Assembly: GCA_036379455.1 (NCBI GenBank)
Contig: DASVGQ010000077.1
Location: 1 to 58,743 of the forward strand
Direction of reading: 5' to 3'
Length of the DNA: 58,743 nt
DNA from: SCRT01 sp036379455
GTDB taxonomy: Bacteria; Pseudomonadota; Gammaproteobacteria; Nevskiales; Nevskiaceae
Both the position numbers and the translations under genes were made by a program. Below the pieces are notes generated by a model, which saw only the letters and a list, made by a program, of their open reading frames with translations, had not been told where the DNA came from and ran no database searches. Numbering within the stretch: the first letter of the stretch is position 1; the number at the start of each line of letters is the position of its first letter. Below are positions 12,107 to 19,814 of this stretch, piece by piece.

Positions 12107-13434
12107 CGCACGAGCAAGACAAGCTGGTGGTGGAACCCGGCGGTCGGCTGAACGGCACCCTGCGGATTCCTGGCGACAAATCCATCTCCCATCGCGCGGT
12201 CATGCTCGGCGCCATCGCCGAGGGAACGACCGAGATCGACGGCTTCCTCGACAGCGCGGACTGCACCGCGACGATCGGCGCCTTCCGACGGCTTGGCGTC
12301 GAGATCGACGGTCCGCAGGCGAGACATGTCACCGTGCACGGCAAGGGCCTGCACGGACTGCGCGCGTCGTCCGCTCCCCTGGAGCTCGGCAATTCAGGGA
12401 CCTCGATGCGGCTGCTCGCAGGGCTGCTCGCCGGCCAGGCCTTCGGGAGCGTGCTGCGTGGCGACGCATCCTTGTCGTATCGGCCGATGCGGCGCATCGT
12501 CGACCCACTGACCGCGATGGGCGCCGATATCCGTCCGACGTCCACGGGCACCGCACCACTGGTGATTGCGCCTTCCAGGGGATTGCACGGCATCCATTAC
12601 GATATGCCGGTCTCCAGCGCGCAGGTGAAATCGTCCCTTCTGCTTGCCGGGCTCTACGCCAGCGGCGAGACACGCGTGACGGACCCCGGGCGGTCGCGCG
12701 ACCACACCGAACGCATGCTGCGAGCCTTCGGCGTGCGCGTGCAGGCGCATGACGCCACGGTGGCGATCGTGGGGCCTTCCCGGCTGCGGGCAACGCGCGT
12801 GGGGGTGCCGGCGGACATTTCGTCCGCCGCTTTCTTCATAGTGGGCGCGGCGATCACGCCGGGCAGCGACCTGCTGTTGCCGGGCGTCGGGATCAACCCG
12901 ACGCGCACCGGCATCCTTACCATCCTGCGGAACATGGGTGCGCGCATCGAGACAGAAAATGCGCGTGAGGAGGCAGGCGAGCCGGTCGCCGATCTGCGCG
13001 TGCGGGGGCTCGATGGTCTGCACGGAACCGATATCGAGCCGGAGCTCGTGACCCTGGCCATCGACGAGATGCCGATTGTCTTCGTCGCGGCCGCGTGTGC
13101 CGACGGCGAGACCACCATCCGCGGCGCAGCAGAGCTGCGGGTGAAGGAGAGCGACCGAATTTCGGCGATGTGCAGCGGCCTTGTGACGTTGGGTATCGAC
13201 GCCATCGAGAGCGCAGATGGCGCCACGATCCGCGGCGGATCGCTCCGCGGCGGATCGGTGGAAGCGGCTGGCGACCACCGCGTCGCCATGGCTTTCGCGA
13301 TCGCCGGACTGCGCAGCGCGGGAACCGTTCGTATCCGCGGCTGCGAGAACATCCGCACATCCTTTCCGGATTTCGCCGCGACCGCCCGCAGAGCGGGCCT
13401 GGCGGTGCGTGCAGAAGGGGCCGCCGTTGCCTGA
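12103..13434 (+). CDS. aroA: 3-phosphoshikimate 1-carboxyvinyltransferase (EPSP synthase), class II-like
   Basis: AroA joins phosphoenolpyruvate to shikimate-3-phosphate in the shikimate pathway. The GTG start, in a GTGA overlap with tyrA, gives 443 aa and the N-terminus THEQDKLVVEPGG; an in-frame upstream extension inside tyrA is spurious. The substrate-binding lysine is Lys26 in PGDKSISHR. The four motifs described for class II (glyphosate-tolerant type) EPSP synthases are all present: GDKS (24-27), SAQVK (172-176), RDHTE (199-203) and NPTR (265-268). The residue equivalent to E. coli Gly96 is Gly99 in LGNSGTSMR, so the Gly-to-Ala change of the CP4 enzyme is absent. The nearest downstream gene, cmk, begins 81 bases later. 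Function is certain; inhibitor tolerance is an inference from motifs. Confidence 0.96.
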   Translation: MTHEQDKLVVEPGGRLNGTLRIPGDKSISHRAVMLGAIAEGTTEIDGFLDSADCTATIGAFRRLGVEIDGPQARHVTVHGKGLHGLRASSAPLELGNSGTSMRLLAGLLAGQAFGSVLRGDASLSYRPMRRIVDPLTAMGADIRPTSTGTAPLVIAPSRGLHGIHYDMPVSSAQVKSSLLLAGLYASGETRVTDPGRSRDHTERMLRAFGVRVQAHDATVAIVGPSRLRATRVGVPADISSAAFFIVGAAITPGSDLLLPGVGINPTRTGILTILRNMGARIETENAREEAGEPVADLRVRGLDGLHGTDIEPELVTLAIDEMPIVFVAAACADGETTIRGAAELRVKESDRISAMCSGLVTLGIDAIESADGATIRGGSLRGGSVEAAGDHRVAMAFAIAGLRSAGTVRIRGCENIRTSFPDFAATARRAGLAVRAEGAAVA

Positions 13435-13515
13435 AGCGCCCACAGCGATATCTGCTGAATCACAGGCGTGGCTGTGGTGCATGCGGACCGCTGCCGGTGA
13501 GCGCGACGCGCAACG

Positions 13516-14262
13516 ATGACCATCATGGATGCCCAGCCGTCGCCGGTGATCACCATCGATGGCCCGAGCGGCGTCGGCAAGGGTACGTTGGCGCGCGAAC
13601 TGGCGTCCCGCCTCGGCTGGAACCGCCTTGACAGCGGCGTCCTGTATCGCCTCGCGGCGCTGGAAGCCGAACGCCTGCGGATCGACCCCGACGACGACGT
13701 CGCGTTGGCGAGCGCCTGTGAAGGAATGGACGTCCGCTTCGACGTGGACGCTTCGGGTGCGGAGCAGATATCTCTGGCAGGGCAACGGGTCGACGATCGG
13801 TTGCGTCTGGAGTCCACCGGGAGCCTCGCGTCGCGTATTTCGACACGTCCCGCGGTGCGCCAAGCGTTGCTGGATCGTCAGCGTGCGTTCCGTCGTGCGC
13901 CCGGTCTGGTGGCCGACGGGCGCGATATGGGCACGGTCGTGTTCCGCGACGCGTTCTTCAAGCTGTTTCTCGACGCGCAGGTGCAAGTCCGCGCCCAGCG
14001 ACGCTGGAAACAGTTGAGCCGCACAGGCGCCGACGTTAGAATCATCGATCTTTGCGCAGAAGTTGCTGCGCGTGACGCACGCGATCGCAATCGCCGCGTG
14101 GCGCCTTTGCGTGCAGCACAGGATGCAGTGACCATCGATACCACCTGCCTGTCAGTCGCGGATGTCTTGGCGCAGGTGGAGCAGTTGCTGAAGGCACGCG
14201 GCGTGTACTGGTCCGAATCGACTCCGGCCCCGCAGGCCCGCGATTGCGACCGCGCGAAGTAG
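13516..14262 (+). CDS. cmk: Cytidylate kinase
   Basis: Cmk phosphorylates CMP and dCMP to the diphosphates. The P-loop is GPSGVGKGT near residue 17, followed by LDSGVLYRLAAL (acceptor-nucleotide region), the insertion typical of bacterial CMP kinases, ADGRDMGTVVFRDA, and the lid arginines RAQRRWKQL and RDRNRRVAPL. At 248 aa it is a little longer than the E. coli enzyme (227), with a non-conserved C-terminal tail. The chosen ATG is in a weak ribosome-binding context (no strong AGGAG), and an alternative ATG lies three codons downstream. It stands between aroA and rpsA, the conserved gammaproteobacterial order. Confidence 0.96.
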   Translation: MTIMDAQPSPVITIDGPSGVGKGTLARELASRLGWNRLDSGVLYRLAALEAERLRIDPDDDVALASACEGMDVRFDVDASGAEQISLAGQRVDDRLRLESTGSLASRISTRPAVRQALLDRQRAFRRAPGLVADGRDMGTVVFRDAFFKLFLDAQVQVRAQRRWKQLSRTGADVRIIDLCAEVAARDARDRNRRVAPLRAAQDAVTIDTTCLSVADVLAQVEQLLKARGVYWSESTPAPQARDCDRAK

Positions 14263-14280
14263 AAAGGCAAGGCAAGGGCC

Positions 14281-14338
14281 GCCGTTCGATCTGCACAGTC
14301 GAACGCCGGATCATTCATTGAAAATCAGAGTGTGCTAG
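14281..14338 (+). promoter_or_regulatory. rpsA 5' leader: hairpin and no strong Shine-Dalgarno
   Basis: Upstream of rpsA lies a 7-bp stem CGTTCGA / TCGAACG (14283-14289 and 14299-14305) with a 9-base loop, then an AU-rich stretch (TTGAAAATCAGAG). The start ATG lacks a clear AGGAG. In E. coli the rpsA leader also lacks a good Shine-Dalgarno, folds into hairpins and mediates autogenous repression by S1. A similar role here is inferred from layout, not shown. Confidence 0.4.
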
Positions 14339-16030
14339 ATGAGCGAAAGTTTCGCTGAGATGTTCGAGCAGAGCCTGGCCAGCGGCCAGTCGATGCAACC
14401 CGGTTCCATCGTTCGCGCGACCGTGCTGGAGATCAAGCCAGACGTCGTCATCGTCGACGCTGGCCTGAAGTCGGAAGGCGTCATCCCGATCGCGGAGTTC
14501 CAGCCCGACGAAGGCGGAGATCCCAAGCTTGCGGTGGGGGACGAGGTGGAGGTTGCGCTCGAGACCGTCGAGGACGGGTCCGGCGAAACGCGCTTCAGCA
14601 AGGAGAAGGCGGAACGCATCCGCACGTGGGAGCACCTGACAAAGGCCTTCGAGAACAAGGAGACCGTGATCGGCTCGATGACCGGCAAGGTCAAGGGCGG
14701 ATACACGGTCGACATCGGCAACGTCCGCGCCTTCCTGCCCGGATCACTGGTCGATATCCGGCCAGTGCGCGACACCGCGTATCTCGAAGGCAAGCCGCTC
14801 GAGTTCAAGGTCATCAAGCTCGATCGCCTGCGGAACAACGTGGTGGTCAGCCGCCGCGAAGTGCTGGAAGCCGAATACAGCGCCGAGCGCGACCTGCTGC
14901 TGGAGCGGCTGCAGGAAGGCGCCATCCTCAAGGGCGTGGTGAAGAACCTCGTCGAATACGGTGCGTTCGTGGATCTGGGCGGCGTCGACGGCCTGCTGCA
15001 CATCACCGACATGAGCTGGAAGCGCATCAAGGATCCTTCTGAGGTCGTGAACGTCGGCGACGAAATCGAGGTCAAGGTGCTCAAGTACGACCGCGAACGC
15101 CGCCGCGTGTCGCTGGGCCTCAAGCAGCTCGGCGCGGATCCGTGGGTCGACATCGGTCGCCGGTACCCGGAGAAGACGCGCATGTTCGGCAAGGTGACGA
15201 ACATCACCGATTACGGTGCCTTCGTCGAGATTGAACCGGGCGTGGAAGGGCTGGTACACGTCTCGGAGATGGACTGGACGAACAAGAACGTCAATCCGGG
15301 CAAGATCGCGCACCTCGGCGACGAGGTGGAAGTGATGATCCTCGACATCGACGAGGAACGCCGCCGCATCTCGCTGGGCATGAAGCAGTGCCAGCCCAAT
15401 CCGTGGGAAGAATTCGCACAGAACTACCAGAAGGGCGACCGCGTCAAGGGAACCATCAAGTCGATCACCGACTTCGGCGTGTTCCTTGGTCTGGAAGGCG
15501 GCATCGATGGCCTTATCCATCTCTCGGACCTCGATTGGAACGAGCCCGGCGAGCGCGCCGTGCATCATTATTCGAAGGGACAGGAAATCGAGGCGGTCGT
15601 CCTGACCATCGACGCCGGACGCGAGCGTATTTCGCTTGGCATCAAGCAGCTGATGCAGGACCCGTTGACCCAGTTCCTCGCCGCTCACCCGAAGGGAGAA
15701 ATGGTGAAAGGGACCATCAAGCTGGTCGATGCGCGCGGAGCCAGCGTTGAATTGGCCGGCGGCGTGGAGGGTTACATCAGCGTCCACGACCTGTCGCGCG
15801 AACACGTGGAAGACGCGACGGAAGTCGTCAAGCCGGGAGATCCGCTGGAGGCGCGGTTCGTCGGAGTCGATCGCAAGAACCGCATCATCACGCTGTCGAT
15901 ACGCGCCAGGGAAATCCAGGAGGAGCAGGAGACCATTGCCGAATACTCGCGGTCCGCGTTCTCGGGGAAGACCAGCCTGGGCGATCTGCTGAAGGAACAG
16001 ATGAACGGTCACGAAGAGCATTCGAACTGA
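14339..16030 (+). CDS. rpsA: 30S ribosomal protein S1
   Basis: S1 is the large mRNA-binding ribosomal protein that helps translation initiation on structured or leaderless-like messages. The N-terminus MSESFAEMFEQSLA is the ribosome-anchoring segment. Six S1 (OB-fold) repeats follow, each recognisable by a G-x-(V/I)-x-x-(I/V)-x-D-(Y/F)-G-x-F-V core, for example GVVKNLVEYGAFVDLGGVDG and GKVTNITDYGAFVEI, and by the closing KISLGxKQ-type segments (RRVSLGLKQL, RRISLGMKQC, ERISLGIKQL). At 563 aa it matches the E. coli length (557). An intrinsic terminator follows the stop by 30 bases. The upstream leader suggests autoregulation. Confidence 0.98.
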   Translation: MSESFAEMFEQSLASGQSMQPGSIVRATVLEIKPDVVIVDAGLKSEGVIPIAEFQPDEGGDPKLAVGDEVEVALETVEDGSGETRFSKEKAERIRTWEHLTKAFENKETVIGSMTGKVKGGYTVDIGNVRAFLPGSLVDIRPVRDTAYLEGKPLEFKVIKLDRLRNNVVVSRREVLEAEYSAERDLLLERLQEGAILKGVVKNLVEYGAFVDLGGVDGLLHITDMSWKRIKDPSEVVNVGDEIEVKVLKYDRERRRVSLGLKQLGADPWVDIGRRYPEKTRMFGKVTNITDYGAFVEIEPGVEGLVHVSEMDWTNKNVNPGKIAHLGDEVEVMILDIDEERRRISLGMKQCQPNPWEEFAQNYQKGDRVKGTIKSITDFGVFLGLEGGIDGLIHLSDLDWNEPGERAVHHYSKGQEIEAVVLTIDAGRERISLGIKQLMQDPLTQFLAAHPKGEMVKGTIKLVDARGASVELAGGVEGYISVHDLSREHVEDATEVVKPGDPLEARFVGVDRKNRIITLSIRAREIQEEQETIAEYSRSAFSGKTSLGDLLKEQMNGHEEHSN

Positions 16031-16059
16031 TCGTTTTCCCTGTATTATCAAGCTACAAG

Positions 16060-16088
16060 AAAGACCGTGCTCTTGCACGGTCTTTTTG
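16060..16088 (+). terminator. Intrinsic terminator downstream of rpsA
   Basis: A perfect 11-bp stem, AAAGACCGTGC / GCACGGTCTTT, with a TCTT loop is followed by further T residues, giving TTTTT at 16083-16087. It begins 30 bases after the rpsA stop. The stem is flanked by A-runs and T-runs, so it may also work on the other strand. This is the clearest intrinsic terminator in the window and separates rpsA from ihfB. Confidence 0.85.
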
Positions 16089-16132
16089 ATTCCACTATCG
16101 TCTCACCGCTGCTTGAAAGGGGAGTCAGGGGG

Positions 16133-16438
16133 GTGACAAAGTCAGAGCTGATCGAAGCGTTGGCGCTGCGCCAGACGCATCTGTTGCACAAGGACGTGGA
16201 ATTGACGGTCAAGCTGATACTGGACCACATCACCGGATCCCTGGAGAGGGGGGAACGCGTAGAGATCCGTGGTTTCGGAAGTTTTTCCCTGCACTACCGT
16301 GCGGCGCGCGCCGGACGCAATCCGAAAACCGGAACGGCAGTCGAAGTCCCTGCAAAGCGGGTGCCGCATTTCAAACCCGGAAAAGTCATGCGAGATCGGG
16401 TGCAGGCACAGCATCGACATCGAAAGCCGAGGAAATGA
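16133..16438 (+). CDS. ihfB: Integration host factor subunit beta
   Basis: IHF beta is a small DNA-bending protein that pairs with IHF alpha in recombination, replication and sigma-54 transcription. The GTG start gives the family sequence TKSELIEALALRQ; AAAGGGGAG lies about 10 bases upstream, so the longer in-frame version overlapping the terminator is rejected. The signature EIRGFGSFSLHYRAARAGRNPKTG, seen from about residue 45, includes the DNA-intercalating proline segment. At 101 aa it is slightly longer than E. coli IhfB (94) because of a basic tail (HRHRKPRK). Its stop overlaps the lapA ATG (ATGA). It lies 45 bases after the rpsA terminator, so it needs its own promoter or terminator read-through. 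Confidence 0.95.
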   Translation: MTKSELIEALALRQTHLLHKDVELTVKLILDHITGSLERGERVEIRGFGSFSLHYRAARAGRNPKTGTAVEVPAKRVPHFKPGKVMRDRVQAQHRHRKPRK

Positions 16439-16731
16439 AGATGTTCCGGACGCTCGGAATCCTTCTGCTGGTCGCAATCTTCTGCATCGTCGTGGCGCTG
16501 GCCTATTTCAACCGCACGCCCGTGGACATTGACTATCTCTTCGGCAGTGCAAAGCTCGCGCTTGCGCTGCTGCTGCTGGTCGTGTTCGCATTCGCAGTTG
16601 CCTTGACTGCCTTGCTGTGCAGCGCGCGCATGCTGGGACAGCATCGTGAGATACGCCACCTGCGCAAGCAGCTGAAGACCGTGGAATCCGAACTTCGCAG
16701 CCTGCGCGCCCTGCCGGCCGGAGACCGCTGA
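16435..16731 (+). CDS. lapA: Lipopolysaccharide assembly protein A (LapA, DUF1049)
   Basis: LapA is a small inner-membrane protein that works with LapB in controlling lipopolysaccharide synthesis. The 98-aa product has two hydrophobic helices (about residues 5-24 and 39-61), a polar loop with the family pattern NRTPVDIDYLFG between them, and a basic coiled-coil-like C-terminus (HREIRHLRKQLKTVESELRSL). The first ATG overlaps the ihfB stop; a second ATG two codons downstream is also possible. Order ihfB-lapA-lapB is conserved in gammaproteobacteria. Confidence 0.9.
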   Translation: MKMFRTLGILLLVAIFCIVVALAYFNRTPVDIDYLFGSAKLALALLLLVVFAFAVALTALLCSARMLGQHREIRHLRKQLKTVESELRSLRALPAGDR

Positions 16732-16785
16732 TTGCGAGCGCGCGCGTTCCCGCGCTGACTCGGTATCCTGAACCGGATTGCGTCA

Positions 16786-17955
16786 TTGTTCGGTTTTGAT
16801 TCATTTGTGTGGCTTCTGCTCCCGCTGGGCATCGCGCTCGGCTGGGCCTTTGGCCGTCGTGCGCCGGAGGCGCCGTCACCGACGCCGCGCGATCATGTCG
16901 CAAACGACGCTGCGGACGATGGCCCGACCGTGGACGCCGCCGGCCCCGCCATCGATTTCGGCAGCGCGGCGCGCGCCGCCGGAGTGTCCGCTTTCGATAT
17001 CCGCAAGCTGCTGGGTGCAGCGTTCAGGGAACGTGGCGACGTCGAGCAGGCGATCGCGATTCACACGCAGATGATCGCGAGCGCCGCGGCCGGACCGATG
17101 GGCGTCTCGGCGTCCGTCGTCGACGGCGCGAAGCTGGAGCTGGCAAGGGATTATGTCGCGGCGGGTCTGCTCGATCGCGCGCAGCGGACGTTGGCACAGC
17201 TGATGCATCACGGAACGGTGCTCGAAGCGGCGCTGGAACTGGCGCGTGACGTCCACGAGCAATCGAAGGATTGGTCCGCGGCGTTGGCGGTGGTGGAGCG
17301 CCTGCAGGCGATCCAGGCAAGAAACCTGCATCCGTTGATGGGGCACTACCGATGTGAGCTGGCAACCGCGGCGGAAACCGCCGGCGACACGACGGAAGCA
17401 GTACGTCAGGCACAGCGGGCGCTTGAAGTCGACCCGCGCAGCGTGCGGGCCAGCCTCCTTGTCGGTGACCTCGCGGAGCGGCGTGCCGACTGGAACACCG
17501 CGATCCACGCCTGGAGCCGGGTTCCGCGACAGGATCCACGCTTCGTGTCCGAAGTGCTGCCGCGACTCGAACGCGTATGCCGTCGCGCCGGCAAGTGGAA
17601 GGAATTCATCGAGTTCATGGCCGAAACCGATCGCGATCACCCGGACTCGGTCAGCGTCGCGCTGGTGCAGGCACGCTTGCTCGACACTCGTGGACAGGAC
17701 GCGTCGGCCTATCTCGCGCGCAGCGTCGCGAGATCCGGTCGGCTGGCGGGCTTTCTGGCGTGGCTGGAAATCCGGAGCACGCGACACCCGGAAGACACGC
17801 AGCTGGCGGAGTTGCGTGGAGCGCTGCGCAGGCGGGTGGAAAACGAGCCCCGGTACCGCTGCGCTGCGTGCGGCCTAGCCTCGAAATTGTTGATCTGGCA
17901 ATGCCCGGGCTGCAAGCACTGGGGCAGCGTGGTCCCGGATGGCGAACATGCCTGA
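16786..17955 (+). CDS. lapB: Lipopolysaccharide assembly protein B (LapB/YciM)
   Basis: LapB links the membrane protease FtsH to degradation of LpxC and so sets the rate of lipopolysaccharide synthesis. It has an N-terminal membrane anchor (FVWLLLPLGIALGWAFGRR), a long series of TPR repeats on the cytoplasmic side, and a C-terminal rubredoxin-like metal site with Cys359, Cys362, Cys373 and Cys376 (CAAC...CPGC). The length of 389 aa equals the E. coli protein. No ATG fits; the start is taken as a TTG, though an upstream CTG-initiated form is conceivable. In many relatives the next genes would be other lipid or LPS genes, but here a 165-base gap leads directly to mltG. Confidence 0.93.
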   Translation: MFGFDSFVWLLLPLGIALGWAFGRRAPEAPSPTPRDHVANDAADDGPTVDAAGPAIDFGSAARAAGVSAFDIRKLLGAAFRERGDVEQAIAIHTQMIASAAAGPMGVSASVVDGAKLELARDYVAAGLLDRAQRTLAQLMHHGTVLEAALELARDVHEQSKDWSAALAVVERLQAIQARNLHPLMGHYRCELATAAETAGDTTEAVRQAQRALEVDPRSVRASLLVGDLAERRADWNTAIHAWSRVPRQDPRFVSEVLPRLERVCRRAGKWKEFIEFMAETDRDHPDSVSVALVQARLLDTRGQDASAYLARSVARSGRLAGFLAWLEIRSTRHPEDTQLAELRGALRRRVENEPRYRCAACGLASKLLIWQCPGCKHWGSVVPDGEHA

Positions 17956-18120
17956 GCCACGAGATGCCGACGAACGCGATGCGGCCGGGGGACTGCGCTG
18001 CGTCGGCCGCCGTCCCGCTGAATCGCCGAGGCGTGCGCACGCTGCCGCGAGTCTGATGCACGCGGCTTCTCGTCACAGCGACTCCGGTAGGGCCGCCCGG
18101 CGACGGCATACGCTCGCCGC

Positions 18121-19179
18121 ATGAAGGATGCGGGCCAGAAAGCGGCTCGCGCGAGACGCAGGCACGTCCGGATCCTGCGCCTCTGCGCGGCGCTGGCGGC
18201 CGCACTGCCGGTTGTGGCCATTGGCGTCGTCGCCGCAGGCTACGTGAAGCTTCATCAACCGCTCGCGGTGCGACAACCGATTACGATCGACATCGCCAGT
18301 GGCCAAGGTCTGGACCGCATCGTGCACGCCCTCGAAACGGAACGGATTCTTGCCGGACGCGGCCAGGCGATCTACCTGCGCGCGTGGGCGCGCGTGTCGG
18401 GCCGGGCGCGTGCGATCCGGGCCGGCGAGTACGCGGTACGGCCCGGAATGACTCCGGTTGACCTGTTGGCGTTGCTGTCCAGCAACGAAGTGGTCCTGCA
18501 CCAGCTGACGATCGTCGACGGCTGGCGATTCGCGCAGCTGTGGCAGGCGGTAAGTGAGGCGCCGGCGCTGCAGCACACGATGGCGCCGGCGACGCCACCG
18601 GCCGACGTCATGGCCGCCATCGGCGATGCCGGCGAGACTGCGGAAGGACGGTTCTTCCCGGACACCTACAGTTTTCCGCGCGGTGAAACCGACGTAGCGG
18701 TACTGCGCCGGGCACACGCGGCGATGGCAAGCCATTTGCAGCAGGCGTGGACGGATCGCGCGGCGGATCTGCCGCTGGCCAGCGCTACCCAGGCTCTGAT
18801 CCTGGCGTCCATCGTGCAAAAGGAGACCGCGCAGCCGGACGAGCTCGCCAGGGTCTCCGGAGTATTCGTACGCCGGCTTCAGATCGGGATGAGGCTGCAG
18901 ACTGATCCCACGGTCATCTACGGACTCGGTGCACATTTCGACGGCAACCTCACGAAGCAGCAGCTCCAGGCGGACACTCCCTACAACACCTACACGCGCA
19001 CCGGGCTTCCGCCCACGCCGATCTGCTTGCCGGGCGCGGCGGCGTTGCGTGCTGCCGTTCACCCGGACGAAGGTGCCGCGCTGTATTTCGTCGCGAAGGG
19101 TGACGGCACGCACGTTTTTGCGGACACGCTCTCCCAGCAGAATGCCAACGTGCGGCGCTACCAGTTGCGGCAGAAATGA
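18121..19179 (+). CDS. mltG: Endolytic murein transglycosylase MltG
   Basis: MltG cleaves nascent peptidoglycan strands next to the inner membrane and is thought to end glycan synthesis. A short basic cytoplasmic tail is followed by one membrane helix (about residues 20-43), a LysM-like subdomain (PITIDIASGQGLDRIVHAL, GEYAVRPGMTPVDLL) and the YceG catalytic domain. The catalytic Glu is Glu235 in SIVQKETAQPDELARVSGVF. LQTDPTVIYGLG and NTYTRTGLPPTPICLPG are family motifs. At 352 aa the length is standard. The stop overlaps the ATG of tmk. The pabC gene, which usually precedes mltG, is absent. Confidence 0.95.
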   Translation: MKDAGQKAARARRRHVRILRLCAALAAALPVVAIGVVAAGYVKLHQPLAVRQPITIDIASGQGLDRIVHALETERILAGRGQAIYLRAWARVSGRARAIRAGEYAVRPGMTPVDLLALLSSNEVVLHQLTIVDGWRFAQLWQAVSEAPALQHTMAPATPPADVMAAIGDAGETAEGRFFPDTYSFPRGETDVAVLRRAHAAMASHLQQAWTDRAADLPLASATQALILASIVQKETAQPDELARVSGVFVRRLQIGMRLQTDPTVIYGLGAHFDGNLTKQQLQADTPYNTYTRTGLPPTPICLPGAAALRAAVHPDEGAALYFVAKGDGTHVFADTLSQQNANVRRYQLRQK

Positions 19180-19814
19180 CCCGGGAGCGCGGCCGATTCT
19201 TCGTCGTCGAAGGCGGAGAGGGAACGGGCAAGTCGACCCACTGTGCGGCCCTCGCCGACTGGCTGCGCAGCGCCGGCCGCACCGTGACGATGACGCGCGA
19301 ACCGGGCGGATCGCCGCTGGCCGAGGCGCTGCGTGACGTCTTTCTCCGCGACTGGCCCGAAGGGGTGGGGCCGAAGACGGAAACACTGGTCGTGTTCGCG
19401 GCGCGCGACGCGCACCTGCGCACCACCATCGTGCCGGCTCTGAGGGCGGGTCACGACGTCGTCTGCGATCGCTTCATAGACTCGAGCTACGCCTATCAGG
19501 GGGCAGGGCGGGGCATGCCGGCGAACGTAATGCAAACCCTCGAGCACTGGGTGCTCGACGGACTCCAGCCGGATCTGACCTTCGTGCTGGATCTTCCGCC
19601 AGGGGAAGGGCTGCGGCGCACCCGGCACCGCGGCAACGAGAACCGCTTCGAGCACGAACAGCTCGAGTTCCTGCAGCGCGTCCGTCGTGCCTATCTGCGT
19701 CGCGCAGAGCGGTTTCCCGCCCGCTACGTGGTGATCGACGCCGCTCGATCCATTCAGGACGTGCAGGACGCCATGCGCGGGGCGATAACGAGGCGCTGGG
19801 CGCAGTGCGAATGA
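19176..19814 (+). CDS. tmk: Thymidylate kinase
   Basis: Tmk phosphorylates dTMP to dTDP for DNA synthesis. The P-loop is EGGEGTGKST near the N-terminus, followed by TREPGGSPLAEALR (the dTMP-binding 'REPGG'), the DRFIDSSYAYQGAGRG motif with the DR(F/Y) signature, and a lid region containing RRTRHRGNENRFE. At 212 aa the length is standard. The ATG sits in an ATGA overlap with mltG, and the stop overlaps holB in the same way, so mltG-tmk-holB form a translationally coupled unit. Confidence 0.96.
   Translation: MTRERGRFFVVEGGEGTGKSTHCAALADWLRSAGRTVTMTREPGGSPLAEALRDVFLRDWPEGVGPKTETLVVFAARDAHLRTTIVPALRAGHDVVCDRFIDSSYAYQGAGRGMPANVMQTLEHWVLDGLQPDLTFVLDLPPGEGLRRTRHRGNENRFEHEQLEFLQRVRRAYLRRAERFPARYVVIDAARSIQDVQDAMRGAITRRWAQCE

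Noticed and set aside
16067..16132. N-terminal extension of ihfB through the rpsA terminator
   Set aside because: The first 22 codons overlap the terminator hairpin and have no similarity to IHF. The GTG at 16133 has a good ribosome-binding site and gives the family N-terminus.
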